Shown here in pieces: positions 42,411 through 52,400 of a DNA stretch of 64,000 nt. The DNA is from Intestinibaculum porci. GTDB taxonomy: Bacteria > Bacillota_I > Bacilli_A > Erysipelotrichales > Coprobacillaceae. The translations under genes and the position numbers were made by a program. Positions within the stretch are counted from its first letter, which is position 1. Each line of letters starts with the position of its first letter. The DNA is taken from the NCBI RefSeq assembly GCF_003925875.1, contig NZ_AP019309.1:1984001-2048000 (forward strand). Reading direction: 5' to 3'. A model generated the notes under the pieces. It saw nothing but the letters and a program-made list of their open reading frames with translations. It did not search any database and was not told the origin of the DNA.

Positions 42411-43138
42411 GCTAATTCCCTCTCGTATCCTATCACACTTAACATATAAAGCGGTGCACTTTCACTGCGCAAGATTCTTTTACCTAAGCCAACTGGGGTA
42501 ATCCCTAAGTCTTTCATCGCGGTAATTTCACTTTCATCAAAGCCGCCTTCTGGCCCCACAATAATGGTAATGGAAGTCGTTAGTTTTTCTAACGCCCGAT
42601 GGAAAGCACTGACTTCCCCCTGCTTAGCTGATTCTTCATAAGCCACCACATTGACTTCTGATAAGTAATCCTTTAATTCTTTCAAGTGAATGGGCGCGAT
42701 CACTTCCGGGCAGATATTACGATGTGACTGTTCACTTGCTTCCTGAATAATCCGCTCATAGCGCGGTTTCTTTTTCATGAACTTGCTTTCATCCATTTTG
42801 ATCAGAGAGCGCGCACAAAGAAACGGCACAATCTTAGTAACCCCTAATTCTGTCGCCTTCTGTAAGACAAATTCAAACTTATCGCCTTTCGGCATCCCGT
42901 ATACCAAGGTGACATCGACATCTAATTCATTATTTTCATCCAAGGCTTTTTCTAAAATCAGACGACCACCTTCTAAATCAAAGACTGTCGCTAAAAAAAA
43001 CTGTCCTGATTCATCAGTGACAATCACTTTTTCCCCTTGTTTCATGCGCATCACTTTCGCAATATGTTTATGCATGATGGGATCCATATCGACTATGCCA
43101 TCATGAATTTGACTGTTTTTCACAAAATATCTCTGCAT
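42407..43138 (-). CDS. rsmE: 16S rRNA m3U1498 methyltransferase
   Basis: 243 aa from ATG 43138 (MQRYFVKNSQIHDG) with GGAGGAG upstream. N-terminal PUA-like domain (KHIAKVMRMKQGEKVIVTDE), then a SPOUT fold with FVLQKATELGV, RIIQEASEQSHRN, IIVGPEGGFDESEI and LGKRILRSESAPLYML, all diagnostic. It methylates U1498 in the decoding region of the small subunit. IS30-like copy 2 begins about 90 bp upstream of this start, so the native promoter may be displaced. Confidence 0.94.
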   Translation of the reverse strand: MQRYFVKNSQIHDGIVDMDPIMHKHIAKVMRMKQGEKVIVTDESGQFFLATVFDLEGGRLILEKALDENNELDVDVTLVYGMPKGDKFEFVLQKATELGVTKIVPFLCARSLIKMDESKFMKKKPRYERIIQEASEQSHRNICPEVIAPIHLKELKDYLSEVNVVAYEESAKQGEVSAFHRALEKLTTSITIIVGPEGGFDESEITAMKDLGITPVGLGKRILRSESAPLYMLSVIGYERELA

Positions 43139-43400
43139 ATTCCGGCTCTCCTCCGCAAGACATTCTACCATTTTTCCCTAGTCCTGAAAAGCCTTTAACT
43201 CCTCCCGCGCGTAAAAAAACATGGAGCGTCAATTGATTTTCGAAATTCCAGTTAGATATTTCTAACGTGAATTCTATCATTCACTTATTAATCCTTATGT
43301 TTTTTATGAATTTAGTTATTCAGTTATTTTAAAATGTGATAAAATTATCATGATATTAAAGTGTTAAACTAAATTCGATTTGGAGGTAAGGACAAAAAAA

Positions 43401-43457
43401 GATGATGAGTTAACGCCCTGGAAAAGCTTCTCATCATCTGTCCAACAAGACAATATG
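43401..43457 (+). promoter_or_regulatory. Leader mini-ORF and hairpin before accessory gene (copy 2)
   Basis: Same arrangement as in copy 1: GGAGG, ATG ATG AGT TAA within the hairpin GATGATGAG / CTCATCATC (43401-43438), then the accessory gene ATG at 43455 without a ribosome binding site. Confidence 0.55.
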
Positions 43458-44348
43458 ATAGTAATACACACCACGCCTGTTTTCAAGTATAAAAGTTTAA
43501 ATATGCATTTATGTGATGGTTCCTTTTCCTTCAATGATAAGATTTCCTCATGCTTCAAAGAGCTCATTAGAAATTCTTCTAGTGCAGAGCAGAAGCCTGA
43601 GCACGTCTTTCCTGACTGCGCAAATAACCACTTATGGAACAATAACTTTTCCGTTGCCCTTTTAGTGCGCTCTGATAACAGATTCTTTTTCAGACTGGTT
43701 AAAAAGCTTTATGAAGCTTGCCTTTCATCAACTGAACTTGCTTATGACATCATGCTTTTCATCAACGCCACCTATTCATATATCATGAACACCTTCTCTG
43801 CAGAGGATATTGTGAGAACAATACCCGATTTTTCTGATGAGAACGCACATGACTGGATAAAATTCGGGCATTACAAGAAGATCGTAAACATTAACGATAC
43901 TCCTTATGAATTTCAGCTTCAGCGCATCTACTCCAAAAGCCTTCATAAAACTCATGCCGTGTTTCCGCTGGGAATTATCCCTTTTATGCGTGAAAACCTT
44001 TTTGATATCCTTCTATACCTGCATCAGATCTTTCACGGCGACAGCAGCCTTGAGGATTTTCATGGTCGGCTTAGAGCACTCCTGGAATATCTTTATGCAA
44101 CCCCTAAGATCAATAAAATGAGTGATAATTTGCTTTCTAATCTTATATGCTCATTTATCGCTGATCACTTCAAAGATTTCTATCAAAACAGTTTCATGAC
44201 CGTTACTAAAGGTCTCACCAAAGATTGCGTAAAAAACAGCTTCCTCCGCGATGATGTTGCCTGCCCATTACCAACATGGGAAAAATGTGAATCCGCCCTG
44301 ACGGTGTTAAACTTCTTTGTAAAGAAGCGGGAAACCGCCAAAAAATAG
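43455..44348 (+). CDS. IS30-associated accessory protein with DUF6431-like domain (copy 2)
   Basis: 297 aa, identical to the copy 1 protein except Ala for Ser near the C-terminus (CESALTV instead of CESSLTV). It has the same GHYKKIVNINDTPYEF core and the same leader. Function unknown. Confidence 0.65.
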   Translation: MIVIHTTPVFKYKSLNMHLCDGSFSFNDKISSCFKELIRNSSSAEQKPEHVFPDCANNHLWNNNFSVALLVRSDNRFFFRLVKKLYEACLSSTELAYDIMLFINATYSYIMNTFSAEDIVRTIPDFSDENAHDWIKFGHYKKIVNINDTPYEFQLQRIYSKSLHKTHAVFPLGIIPFMRENLFDILLYLHQIFHGDSSLEDFHGRLRALLEYLYATPKINKMSDNLLSNLICSFIADHFKDFYQNSFMTVTKGLTKDCVKNSFLRDDVACPLPTWEKCESALTVLNFFVKKRETAKK

Positions 44349-44376
44349 AAAAAATATCAAGGAGGTGGCATTAAAC

Positions 44377-44586
44377 ATGTCAAATATCACAAAGAAGGCG
44401 GCTATTAAGAACGATAGCCGAGAAATCAATGGGACTATGCGCCCTTCGAAAGGCAAAAAACGTTGCAGAAAGCTTTCAGAAGTCGAAGAGGACGCATTAA
44501 TGAGAAGACTCTATCCCTACACATTAATTGATTACTGCTACCAAACAGTAATGCAGGAAGGTGATAAGAATGGAAAGAGCCGCTAA
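44377..44586 (+). CDS. Small basic IS-encoded protein (69 aa, copy 2)
   Basis: Identical to the copy 1 protein at 30477-30686. AAGGAGGTG upstream; its end overlaps the transposase start. Confidence 0.6.
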   Translation: MSNITKKAAIKNDSREINGTMRPSKGKKRCRKLSEVEEDALMRRLYPYTLIDYCYQTVMQEGDKNGKSR

Positions 44587-45961
44587 AAAGCCCATAGGAT
44601 ATCAGAAGCACATAACTTATGAGCTTCGAGAAAAGATTGAAGCAGGTCTCAAGAGCGGCCTTAATAAGGCCCAAATTGCCAAGACCATTCATAAAGATCC
44701 AACTACCGTCGCTAAGGAAATTCGGAATCACAGAACTCCTTCAGGATCGCCAAGCAAGGCACCCTTTGACTGCGCCAACTACAAAAAGTGCACAAGAGGA
44801 CGGGAGTGCAGAACCAGCCATGAGGTGTTCATGGAATGCACTGACTACACCCTGTTTAAATGCAATCAAAGGGACAGATCACCGGGCGTCTGCAACGGCT
44901 GCACCAAAGCCCCCAGCTGCAGATTCTCAAAATACTACTACAGAGCAGATGTGGCCCAAAGAGCATACGAATATATGCTTAGGGATTCGAGAATGGGCTT
45001 CAACCTCACCTATTCAGAGGCTCAGTGGATGGCTGATATCATCAAGCCTGAGCTTGAACAGGGCAAGTCACCGTATGCAATTCTTAACGAGCATCCTGAG
45101 CTCAAAATTTCCGAAAAGTGCCTGTACAACTATATTGAGCAGGGTGCATTTGAACAGTTTGGAATCAATAGCCTGGCGCTCAGAAACCAGGTAAAGAGAA
45201 GAAAGATGCCTAAGGTACGCGCTAACCAGTACAGAAAGCGCAAGGACAGCGGCTATTTAACCGGAAGAACATTCAAGGACTTTCTTGAATACAACCCCCT
45301 TGTGGCCGCACAGTACAGCATCAATCATAGCGTTAAGCTCTATGATGGTGCAGAACGGCCTGATAGCGAGCAGGCAATTGATCATCCTGTCGGCTATATC
45401 CTTATGGATACCGTTTATAATGATGTTTCTAACGGCCCGTTTATTCAGACTTTTAAGATCATGCCAGGCGGTGTATTTCTTGCCGTCTATCATGATGAAA
45501 AAACAGCTGAGGAGATGGTGAATGGCCTTGACTATATTGAAAAGCTGCTTGGCCCGGATGTATTTATTAATAATATAGGGTCTATCCTGACTGACAGAGG
45601 CAGTGAATTCTCGCTGGCCGATGAATTCGAAGACAGAGAGTCAGGAACATGCCGAATCTTCTACTGTGATGCGATGCATTCAAATCAGAAGGGATCACTT
45701 GAGAACGAGCATCTTGTTTTAAGATATATCTGCCCTAAGAAAAAGGATCTCCGCAAGCTTGGGCTTGTAAGTCAGGAGGCCCTTAACAGAGCCGTTAATA
45801 ATATCAACTCCTACTCCCGCAAGCTCTATGGCGGCAGAAGTCTCTATGAAAACACGGCTTTCATGATGCCGGAGATCTATGAGGCTCTAAAGTGCAAAGG
45901 CTATAGCCAAATCGATAAAGACAAGGTGGAGTTAAAGCCTTCAGTTTTAAAGAAAAAGTAA
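44570..45961 (+). CDS. IS30-family transposase (copy 2)
   Basis: 463 aa, identical in translation to copy 1: HTH, Cys-rich region and DDE core (YILMDTVYND, SILTDRGSEFS, KGSLENEHLV). Here the downstream non-coding end is uninterrupted, so this copy is a complete element and probably mobile. Confidence 0.93.
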   Translation: MERAAKKPIGYQKHITYELREKIEAGLKSGLNKAQIAKTIHKDPTTVAKEIRNHRTPSGSPSKAPFDCANYKKCTRGRECRTSHEVFMECTDYTLFKCNQRDRSPGVCNGCTKAPSCRFSKYYYRADVAQRAYEYMLRDSRMGFNLTYSEAQWMADIIKPELEQGKSPYAILNEHPELKISEKCLYNYIEQGAFEQFGINSLALRNQVKRRKMPKVRANQYRKRKDSGYLTGRTFKDFLEYNPLVAAQYSINHSVKLYDGAERPDSEQAIDHPVGYILMDTVYNDVSNGPFIQTFKIMPGGVFLAVYHDEKTAEEMVNGLDYIEKLLGPDVFINNIGSILTDRGSEFSLADEFEDRESGTCRIFYCDAMHSNQKGSLENEHLVLRYICPKKKDLRKLGLVSQEALNRAVNNINSYSRKLYGGRSLYENTAFMMPEIYEALKCKGYSQIDKDKVELKPSVLKKK

Positions 45962-46634
45962 TCAAAAAAATGTGGAAATAAGTCCTTCACAGAAATGTGA
46001 GGTGCGAAGTTCCACATTTTTCGCTACAATCTTTTTTCATTATTAGCAATCAATTTAGTAAAATCAGACATGTTTTGACCTCTGAATTTCTAATAAGCGC
46101 TAACGAATTCCTTTAATAAAGGCATTTGTAAGACAAAACTACACAAAACCGGAATTTAAATTTAAGCGGAATTTACTTTTTCAATTGAGGAAAAAACATG
46201 GAGGATGACTTCATATTCCTTCAGGCTTCTGTTTTTTTCACAAATAATATCAAAACACCTAACCATCTGTACGCTCAATATCTTTCAATACCTATGCACA
46301 TCTCCGTGTTTTTCATTCCCATCACGCCAAAGATCTGCGTGATCTTTCGTTAAAGCTGAAATATAGACAGTGCCAAGCACTTTTCCAGTGATAATGACCG
46401 AATTTTCGATGTGATAAAAAATGTGACTATGCCATTTAGTCCAAAACATTCTATCACTAAATAGCGATCGCTTCGTGTCCTTCTTTTTGCGAAAATCCAT
46501 TGATTATTTTCCCACAGTTATTTGCTGTTACTTATTTCGCTATTCATGGCTTTATCTTTATAGCCGTTGATTGTATCGTCTGACATAGGATGATATGCGA
46601 AGTTGACATAACTATGATCTATCGAAAGGAAAGG

Positions 46635-46662
46635 AAATTGCTTATTTACAGGCAGTTTCCTT
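46635..46662 (+). terminator. Terminator-like hairpin, plus direction
   Basis: Stem AGGAAATTGC / GGCAGTTTCCT is followed by seven T on the plus strand. No plus-strand gene directly upstream is recognised, apart from the IS30-like element. Confidence 0.6.
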
Positions 46663-46739
46663 TTTTTATCAAAAAAGGAAAGTAAAAGCGGATTCGCACT
46701 TAAAAAAGGCTCAAAAACACAAAAACTTTCATGAAACCA

Positions 46740-46767
46740 AAAAGACCTATGCACAAACATAGGTCTT
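46740..46767 (-). terminator. clpB terminator
   Basis: An 11-bp stem (AAGACCTATG / CATAGGTCTT) with a 6-nt loop is followed by TTTTTGG on the minus strand, just after the clpB stop. Confidence 0.88.
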
Positions 46768-46771
46768 GTCA

Positions 46772-49336
46772 TTAAGCCTGACGAATGACAAAGTCACCAT
46801 TGTAGTCAATAATGACATGGGATTTTTCCGTAATGGTACCTTTAATCATTTCCTTAGCTAAATTGGTTTCAATGTGCGTCTGGATATAACGTTTGATTGG
46901 ACGAGCACCAAAAGCCGGTTCAAAAGCATCACGCGCAATGGCTTCTTTGGCTGCATCGGTAATCTCTAACGTAATCTTCTTTTCAGATAAACGTTCTTCG
47001 AGTTCGCCAATGAACTTATCAATGATCTTGTAAACAACTGAAGAGTTCAGTGAGTTGAACATGATAATTTCATCAATACGGTTTAAGAATTCAGGTTTGA
47101 AGTGGGCTTTTAATTCCTCTTTAACTTTGGCCTGATTTTCTGGCGTATTCCCCTGTAATAAGTATTCACTACCGATATTAGAAGTCATAATGATAATGGT
47201 ATTCTTGAAGGAAACGACATTCCCTTTCGAATCAGTTAAACGACCATCATCAAGTAACTGTAATAAGACATTGAAGACATCTGGATGGGCTTTTTCAATT
47301 TCGTCTAATAAGACGATACTGTAAGGGGCACGACGAACCGCTTCGGTTAACTGGCCGCCTTCTTCATAACCAACATATCCTGGAGGGGCACCGAGTAAAC
47401 GAGACACACTGTATTTCTCCATATATTCAGACATATCGATACGAACAATGTTCTTCTCATTATCGAATAACTGTTCCGCTAAAGCTTTGGCAACTTCTGT
47501 TTTACCAACACCAGTAGGACCTAAGAACATGAAGGAACCAATAGGACGGTTTTCATCATTGATCCCGGCACGGCTACGTAAAATGGCATCAGTAACCTTA
47601 GAAATAGCTTCATCCTGACCAATAACACGTTTCTCTAAGATATCCTGTAAGTGTAAGAGTTTATCCTTTTCACTTTCCATTAACTTAGAAACTGGAATAC
47701 CCGTCCAGCGAGAGATGACCTCACTAATCGTATCCACGGTCACTTTTTCATGTAATAAGGAATCATCTGCTTCTTTAGCTTGTAAGTTTTCGATTTCTTT
47801 TTCAATAGCTGGCAGTTTTTCGTATTTAATACGTGAAGCTTCCTCTAAGTTACCGCTCGTTTCATATTCGCTCATCTGCGTTTCTAAACGCTGTTTCTGA
47901 TTCTTTAAGTCTTTAACGCGGTCTAAGCCTTTCTTTTCTTCTTTCCACTTATCCGTTAAGCCCTGAATCTTTTCATTTAAAGAGGCAATCTTGCCTTTGA
48001 TTTCTTCCATGCGGGCTCTGGTATCATCATTCTGATCTTCTTTTTCGATCGAAATACGTTCCATTTCCAGACGATTCTTGTCACGGGTATACGTATCAAG
48101 TTCTTCTGGCATAGAGTCAATTTCCATACGAACACTTGCGCAGGCTTCATCAATTAAGTCAATTGCTTTATCTGGCAGATAACGATCCGTGATATAACGA
48201 TCACTTAAATGGGCCGCGGCGATAATCGCATTATCTGTGATCTGAACCCCATGATGTGATTCAAAAGGTTCCTTTAAACCACGTAAGATGGCAATCGTAT
48301 CATCAATGTCTGGTTCCTGGACCATAACTTTCTGGAAACGACGTTCCAAAGCCGCATCCTTTTCAATATACTGACGATATTCATCTAATGTTGTGGCACC
48401 GATACAGTGCAGTTCACCACGTGCTAACATTGGTTTTAATAAGTTAGCCGCATCCATCGCACCTTGCGTACGACCAGCGCCAACTAACTGATGGATTTCA
48501 TCGATGAACATGATAATCTGACCTTCAGATTTCTGAATTTCACCTAAGACAGCTTTCAAACGTTCCTCAAATTCACCCTGATATTTAGCACCAGCAATCA
48601 ATGAACCTAAATCCAGTTCAAATAATGTTTTGTTCTTTAAGGTTTCCGGTACATCGTTTTTAAAGATACGCCAAGCTAAACCTTCGACGATGGCTGTTTT
48701 ACCAACCCCAGGTTCACCAATTAAAATTGGGTTATTCTTAGTCTTTCGAGACAGAATCTGAATAACACGACGAATTTCTTCATCACGGCCAATAACTGGA
48801 TCAATCTTCCCGTTACGGACATCCTTGATCAAATCACGACCATATTTTTCCAATACTTCATAGTTGTTTTCAGGATTAGGATTATCGACATGGTGGTCCC
48901 CACGCATATCTTTAATCACTTTTTCTACTTCTCGCTTATTGAGGCGATATTTATCAATGAGAGCTCTGATACTTGTAGAATTCACGTTAAATAAAGCCAC
49001 TAACATATGTTCCATAGAAAGATATTCATCTTTATATTTCTGCATCACTTTGTTGGCTTCACCTAATAAATTATTCATATCATAACTGAAACGTAAATCA
49101 TTTTCAGTCACATGCGCAACCGAAGGTTTCGCATTGATATTACGATTCAGGTCATCTTTTAAGTTATTAATATTAACGCCACAACGATTTAAAACACGAT
49201 AGAATATGCCAGAACTATCCTCCAACGCGGCATAGACGAAATGATCGACATCAATAACCTGCTGATTCAAATTCATGGCCATGCTCGCTGCATTGTTTAA
49301 TGTTTTCTGCATTGCTTCAGTGAATTTATCATTCAT
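46772..49336 (-). CDS. clpB: ATP-dependent disaggregase ClpB
   Basis: 854 aa, full length. Clp N-domain (1-140), AAA1 with [13 protein letters not shown] and [14 protein letters not shown], coiled-coil middle domain (about 400-520, characteristic of ClpB rather than ClpC), AAA2 with [15 protein letters not shown] and [15 protein letters not shown], and a C-terminal D2-small domain. It rescues aggregated proteins with DnaK. Start has AAGGAG. Two CIRCE operators upstream show HrcA control. Confidence 0.97.
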   Translation of the reverse strand: MNDKFTEAMQKTLNNAASMAMNLNQQVIDVDHFVYAALEDSSGIFYRVLNRCGVNINNLKDDLNRNINAKPSVAHVTENDLRFSYDMNNLLGEANKVMQKYKDEYLSMEHMLVALFNVNSTSIRALIDKYRLNKREVEKVIKDMRGDHHVDNPNPENNYEVLEKYGRDLIKDVRNGKIDPVIGRDEEIRRVIQILSRKTKNNPILIGEPGVGKTAIVEGLAWRIFKNDVPETLKNKTLFELDLGSLIAGAKYQGEFEERLKAVLGEIQKSEGQIIMFIDEIHQLVGAGRTQGAMDAANLLKPMLARGELHCIGATTLDEYRQYIEKDAALERRFQKVMVQEPDIDDTIAILRGLKEPFESHHGVQITDNAIIAAAHLSDRYITDRYLPDKAIDLIDEACASVRMEIDSMPEELDTYTRDKNRLEMERISIEKEDQNDDTRARMEEIKGKIASLNEKIQGLTDKWKEEKKGLDRVKDLKNQKQRLETQMSEYETSGNLEEASRIKYEKLPAIEKEIENLQAKEADDSLLHEKVTVDTISEVISRWTGIPVSKLMESEKDKLLHLQDILEKRVIGQDEAISKVTDAILRSRAGINDENRPIGSFMFLGPTGVGKTEVAKALAEQLFDNEKNIVRIDMSEYMEKYSVSRLLGAPPGYVGYEEGGQLTEAVRRAPYSIVLLDEIEKAHPDVFNVLLQLLDDGRLTDSKGNVVSFKNTIIIMTSNIGSEYLLQGNTPENQAKVKEELKAHFKPEFLNRIDEIIMFNSLNSSVVYKIIDKFIGELEERLSEKKITLEITDAAKEAIARDAFEPAFGARPIKRYIQTHIETNLAKEMIKGTITEKSHVIIDYNGDFVIRQA

Positions 49337-49351
49337 AAATTATCACTCCTT

Positions 49352-49378
49352 TTAGCACTCTCTTTCTTCTTGTGCTAA
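49352..49378. promoter_or_regulatory. CIRCE operator 1 (HrcA site)
   Basis: TTAGCACTC-N9-TTGTGCTAA; one half is perfect, the other has two mismatches to GAGTGCTAA. It lies between the clpB promoter and the start codon. Confidence 0.85.
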
Positions 49379-49382
49379 GTAT

Positions 49383-49410
49383 AGTATACTCTCATTTTTA
49401 GCACAGTCAA
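49383..49410 (-). promoter_or_regulatory. clpB promoter
   Basis: On the minus strand TTGACT (49405-49410), 16-nt spacer, TATACT (49383-49388). The -35 box lies inside CIRCE operator 2 and the transcript start region inside operator 1. Confidence 0.75.
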
Positions 49411-49424
49411 GTATCGAGTGCTAA
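49398..49424. promoter_or_regulatory. CIRCE operator 2 (HrcA site)
   Basis: TTAGCACAG-N9-GAGTGCTAA, overlapping the -35 box. Paired with operator 1 it sandwiches the clpB promoter. Confidence 0.87.
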
Positions 49425-49447
49425 TTCTTTAAAATATTTTTTAAAAA

Positions 49448-49472
49448 GGTGACAATCCTAAGATCATCACCT
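49448..49472 (-). terminator. Terminator of large surface protein gene
   Basis: A GGTGA / TCACC stem with a long loop is followed on the minus strand by five T. Confidence 0.55.
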
Positions 49473-49480
49473 TCTGATAC

Positions 49481-52400
49481 CTATTTGACTGTTACTTTTA
49501 TCTTCGCATAAGCGCCGTTTTGGGCATAAACATAAATATAAGCTATACCTTTCTTCTTCCCTTGCACTTTTCCTTTCTGAACGCTCACCACTTTAGTATT
49601 GGAAGATTCTAAAGCGATCGGGCGATGGATCTTCTTCTTTTTCGCATCATAAACAAGCTTATACGGTAACTTATAAGATTGTTTCTTCTTAAGCTTTAGA
49701 GTCTTTTTCATCTTAATCGCTTTCACATTACCATAAAGGCCGCCTTTCGTTGCGACATGCACCACCTTCGATATGGCAACGCTTTGCCCTTTACTACCAA
49801 GAGCAATGACTAAGTATTTATAGTACGTGCCTTTTTTCAATTTTCCTTGTTTATACGTTGTCTTACTTGTCTTCTTTAAGAAGTGATAACGATGACCACA
49901 CCGATTGCCATAAACAAGATATGTCATTCGACCCGGTAACTTCTTCCAGCTTAACTGTAAACTCTTTTTCGCTCTTTTCTTAACCTTAAGTGTTAATTTC
50001 CGATACGATGATTCCTTAATATCATGATCATTCTTTAATCCCACAATCATCTTTGTCTGCGCAGTGACTGCCTGCTCAAGTGTTTGTGCGCTTTTACCCT
50101 TGTAGAAATGATCTTCTGTATTTCCGTTATTCTTATCATTCTTTTGCGCATTATTACTTATTGCATTCGTTACCACCTGCTCATTTTTATGAAGATCTGC
50201 CGTTTGTTTTGTTTGCTTCTCATTTGTACCATTACCATCATAAGAAGACGAATGACTTTGTTGAGTCGTTTCCTTATTCACTGGCGTTATAGTTTCATCT
50301 TGTTTATTCCCCACATTGGTATTTGTCTGATCAGATTCACTACCAGCAGTCTGATTTGTCTTTTCATCAGACGTTTTCTTTGCGTCATCCGTATTGGCAG
50401 CTTCCTTATTTTGATCAGCTGTTCCCGGATTATTCTCATTGCTAGATGCAAGTTTAGGAATAACTGTTCCCGCTTTTACGATTGTCCAACAATCACTGCA
50501 GATCACATCACCGCTATATCCTTCTTCCGTGATCGTAGCCTCTTTCTTATTTTGAACGCTTAAATGCTCTAAAGAATGATTACTCTGATCCATTGGTAAC
50601 GCTTCTGTTTTTTCATCACCACAGCGTTTGCAGGTATAAACCTTTTCACCTTTCTTTGTGCAAGTTGGCGTAATCGTCATCTTGCCATCATCATAGTCAT
50701 GACCTAAAGCCGGAATACTTTCTGCCTTTGTTTCAAGACAAACAGAGCAAGTATAAACCTTCTCTCCTGCTTGCGTGCAAGATGGCTCCTTTGTCATTTC
50801 ACCCTCATTCCAGCTATGAGAATGACCAGTTTTAGAAATAACAGTTCCTTTCTTTACTATTTGACCACAGCCATTACAAACCAAGTCACCACTGTAACCA
50901 TCTTCGGTGGCAGTCGCTTCTTTCTTATTTTTAATAACTTGTGATCCTGAATGATTTTGAGGATCATAATCTAATTCTTCACTTTTCGTTTTACTACAGT
51001 TTTTGCAGGTATAAACCTTAACGCCTTTCGTGGTGCAAGTAGGGACCACCACAATCTTACCGTCATCATAGTCATGATGATCTAACTTAGAAAGATTTTC
51101 GCGTTTCATGTAGCCGCAATCCTGGCAAATATAGATTTTCTCTCCTACGCGCGTGCATGTTGGCGTGATCACGACTTGCCCCTCATCATAACGATGAGAC
51201 TGTTTCTCTACATGATGAATATCTCTTTTACAAACACGCTTATGGATAAGATCATCATACTTTTCCCACTCACCATAATCGTGGCCTAAAGCGGGAATTG
51301 TCTCAGTCTTTGTCTCACCACAAATCGTACATGTATAAGTTTTTGCCCCTGCTTCAATGCATGATGCTGCTTTCGTAATCGTCCCATGATTCCATGTATG
51401 TGTATGATTTGTTTTAGGAATAGTTGTCCCTTTCTTTACTATTTGACCACAAGTCCTACATTTTTGATCACCTGTGTATCCTTCCGAAGTCGCCGTGGCC
51501 TCTTTTTTATTCACCACCGTGATTTGATCAGTAGGATGGTTATGGGAATCGTAATCTAATTCCTCACTCTTCGTCTGACCACAGTTTTTGCAGGTATAAA
51601 CCTTAACACCTTTCGAGACACACGTAGGTGCCACCACAATTTGGCCGTCATCATAGTCATGTTCTATGGTCGGAATACTTTCACGTTTTGTGTAGCCACA
51701 ATCTTGACAAGTATAAATCTTGACCCCCGTCTGTGTACATGTTGACGCTACGATTATTTTCCCTTCATCATAGCGATGAGGCTGCTTGTCTACATGATTA
51801 TGATCATTTTTACAGACACGTTCATGAACAAGATCATTGAATTTTTGCCAGTTGCCATAATCATGACTTAAAACGGGAATGTCTTTTGTGTAACGATCAC
51901 CACAAATTGTACAAGTGTACGTTTTCATACCTTTTTCATCACACGTTGCAGCTTTCGTATTTGTAAGCTGATAGTTATGAACATGTGTTAATATTGGTAT
52001 CGTCTCGGTTTTCGTGAAACCGCAATCTCTACATGTATATGTCTTAGCACCTTCCTCCTGATAAGTTGCAGCTTTGGTGATAACCCCGCCATCAAAGTCA
52101 TGATCTTCTTTTTCAACATGCGTTTGATCATTTTCACAAATACGCTGATGCTGCTGATCATCAAGTGATGTCCAAACGCCGTACTTATGGCCTAAAGCAG
52201 GAATCGTTTCGATTTTTTCATCTCCGCAGTCAGAGCATATCAGCTTCTTTTCCCCATTCTTTTCACAAGTCGCCGCTTTGATGACCTGTTCCTGATAGTG
52301 ATGTTGATGCTGATGGGTTTGAGTGACCGTCACCGGAAAACTGCAAGTATATCCATTCACCTTAACTGTGATCGTCGTTGTCCCAGTGCCGCGTGGATGA

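Larger units (their letters stand above)
43227..46190 (+). mobile_element. IS30-like element copy 2 (2964 bp, intact)
   Basis: Flanked by a 13-bp duplication AAAAAACATGGAG (43214-43226 and 46191-46203). Inverted ends CGTCAATTGA and CCTCAATTGA. It has the same sequence as copy 1 offset by 13900 bases, with a single difference noted (T 30395 versus G 44295). Same orientation as copy 1. A large hairpin AAAAATGTGGAA / TTCCACATTTTT (about 45965-46022) after the transposase acts as a likely terminator. Confidence 0.96.
46204..46771 (-). other. Intergenic region between IS30-like copy 2 and clpB
   Basis: About 570 nt without a convincing gene. A 71-codon minus-strand frame (46285-46500, containing SVIITGKVLGTVYISALTKDH) has no ribosome binding site; it may be a gene remnant. 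Two terminator-like hairpins lie at 46635-46662 and 46740-46767. Confidence 0.45.

Noticed and set aside
46285-46500. 71-codon minus-strand ORF as a real gene
   Set aside because: No ribosome binding site or promoter and no recognised family; mentioned only as a possible relic.
46518-46772. 84-codon minus-strand ORF adjacent to clpB
   Set aside because: It covers the clpB terminator and another hairpin, has no ribosome binding site and low-complexity composition.
50080-50563. Plus-strand ORFs within the large CAP protein gene
   Set aside because: Shadows of a clear 1311-aa minus-strand gene, rich in hydrophobic residues caused by antisense of Lys/Asp codons.
51000-52300. CRISPR-like array suspected from periodic repeats
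   Set aside because: The periodicity is protein repeats in frame (CxxC units); DNA repeats are imperfect, of unequal spacing and within an ORF. No cas genes.
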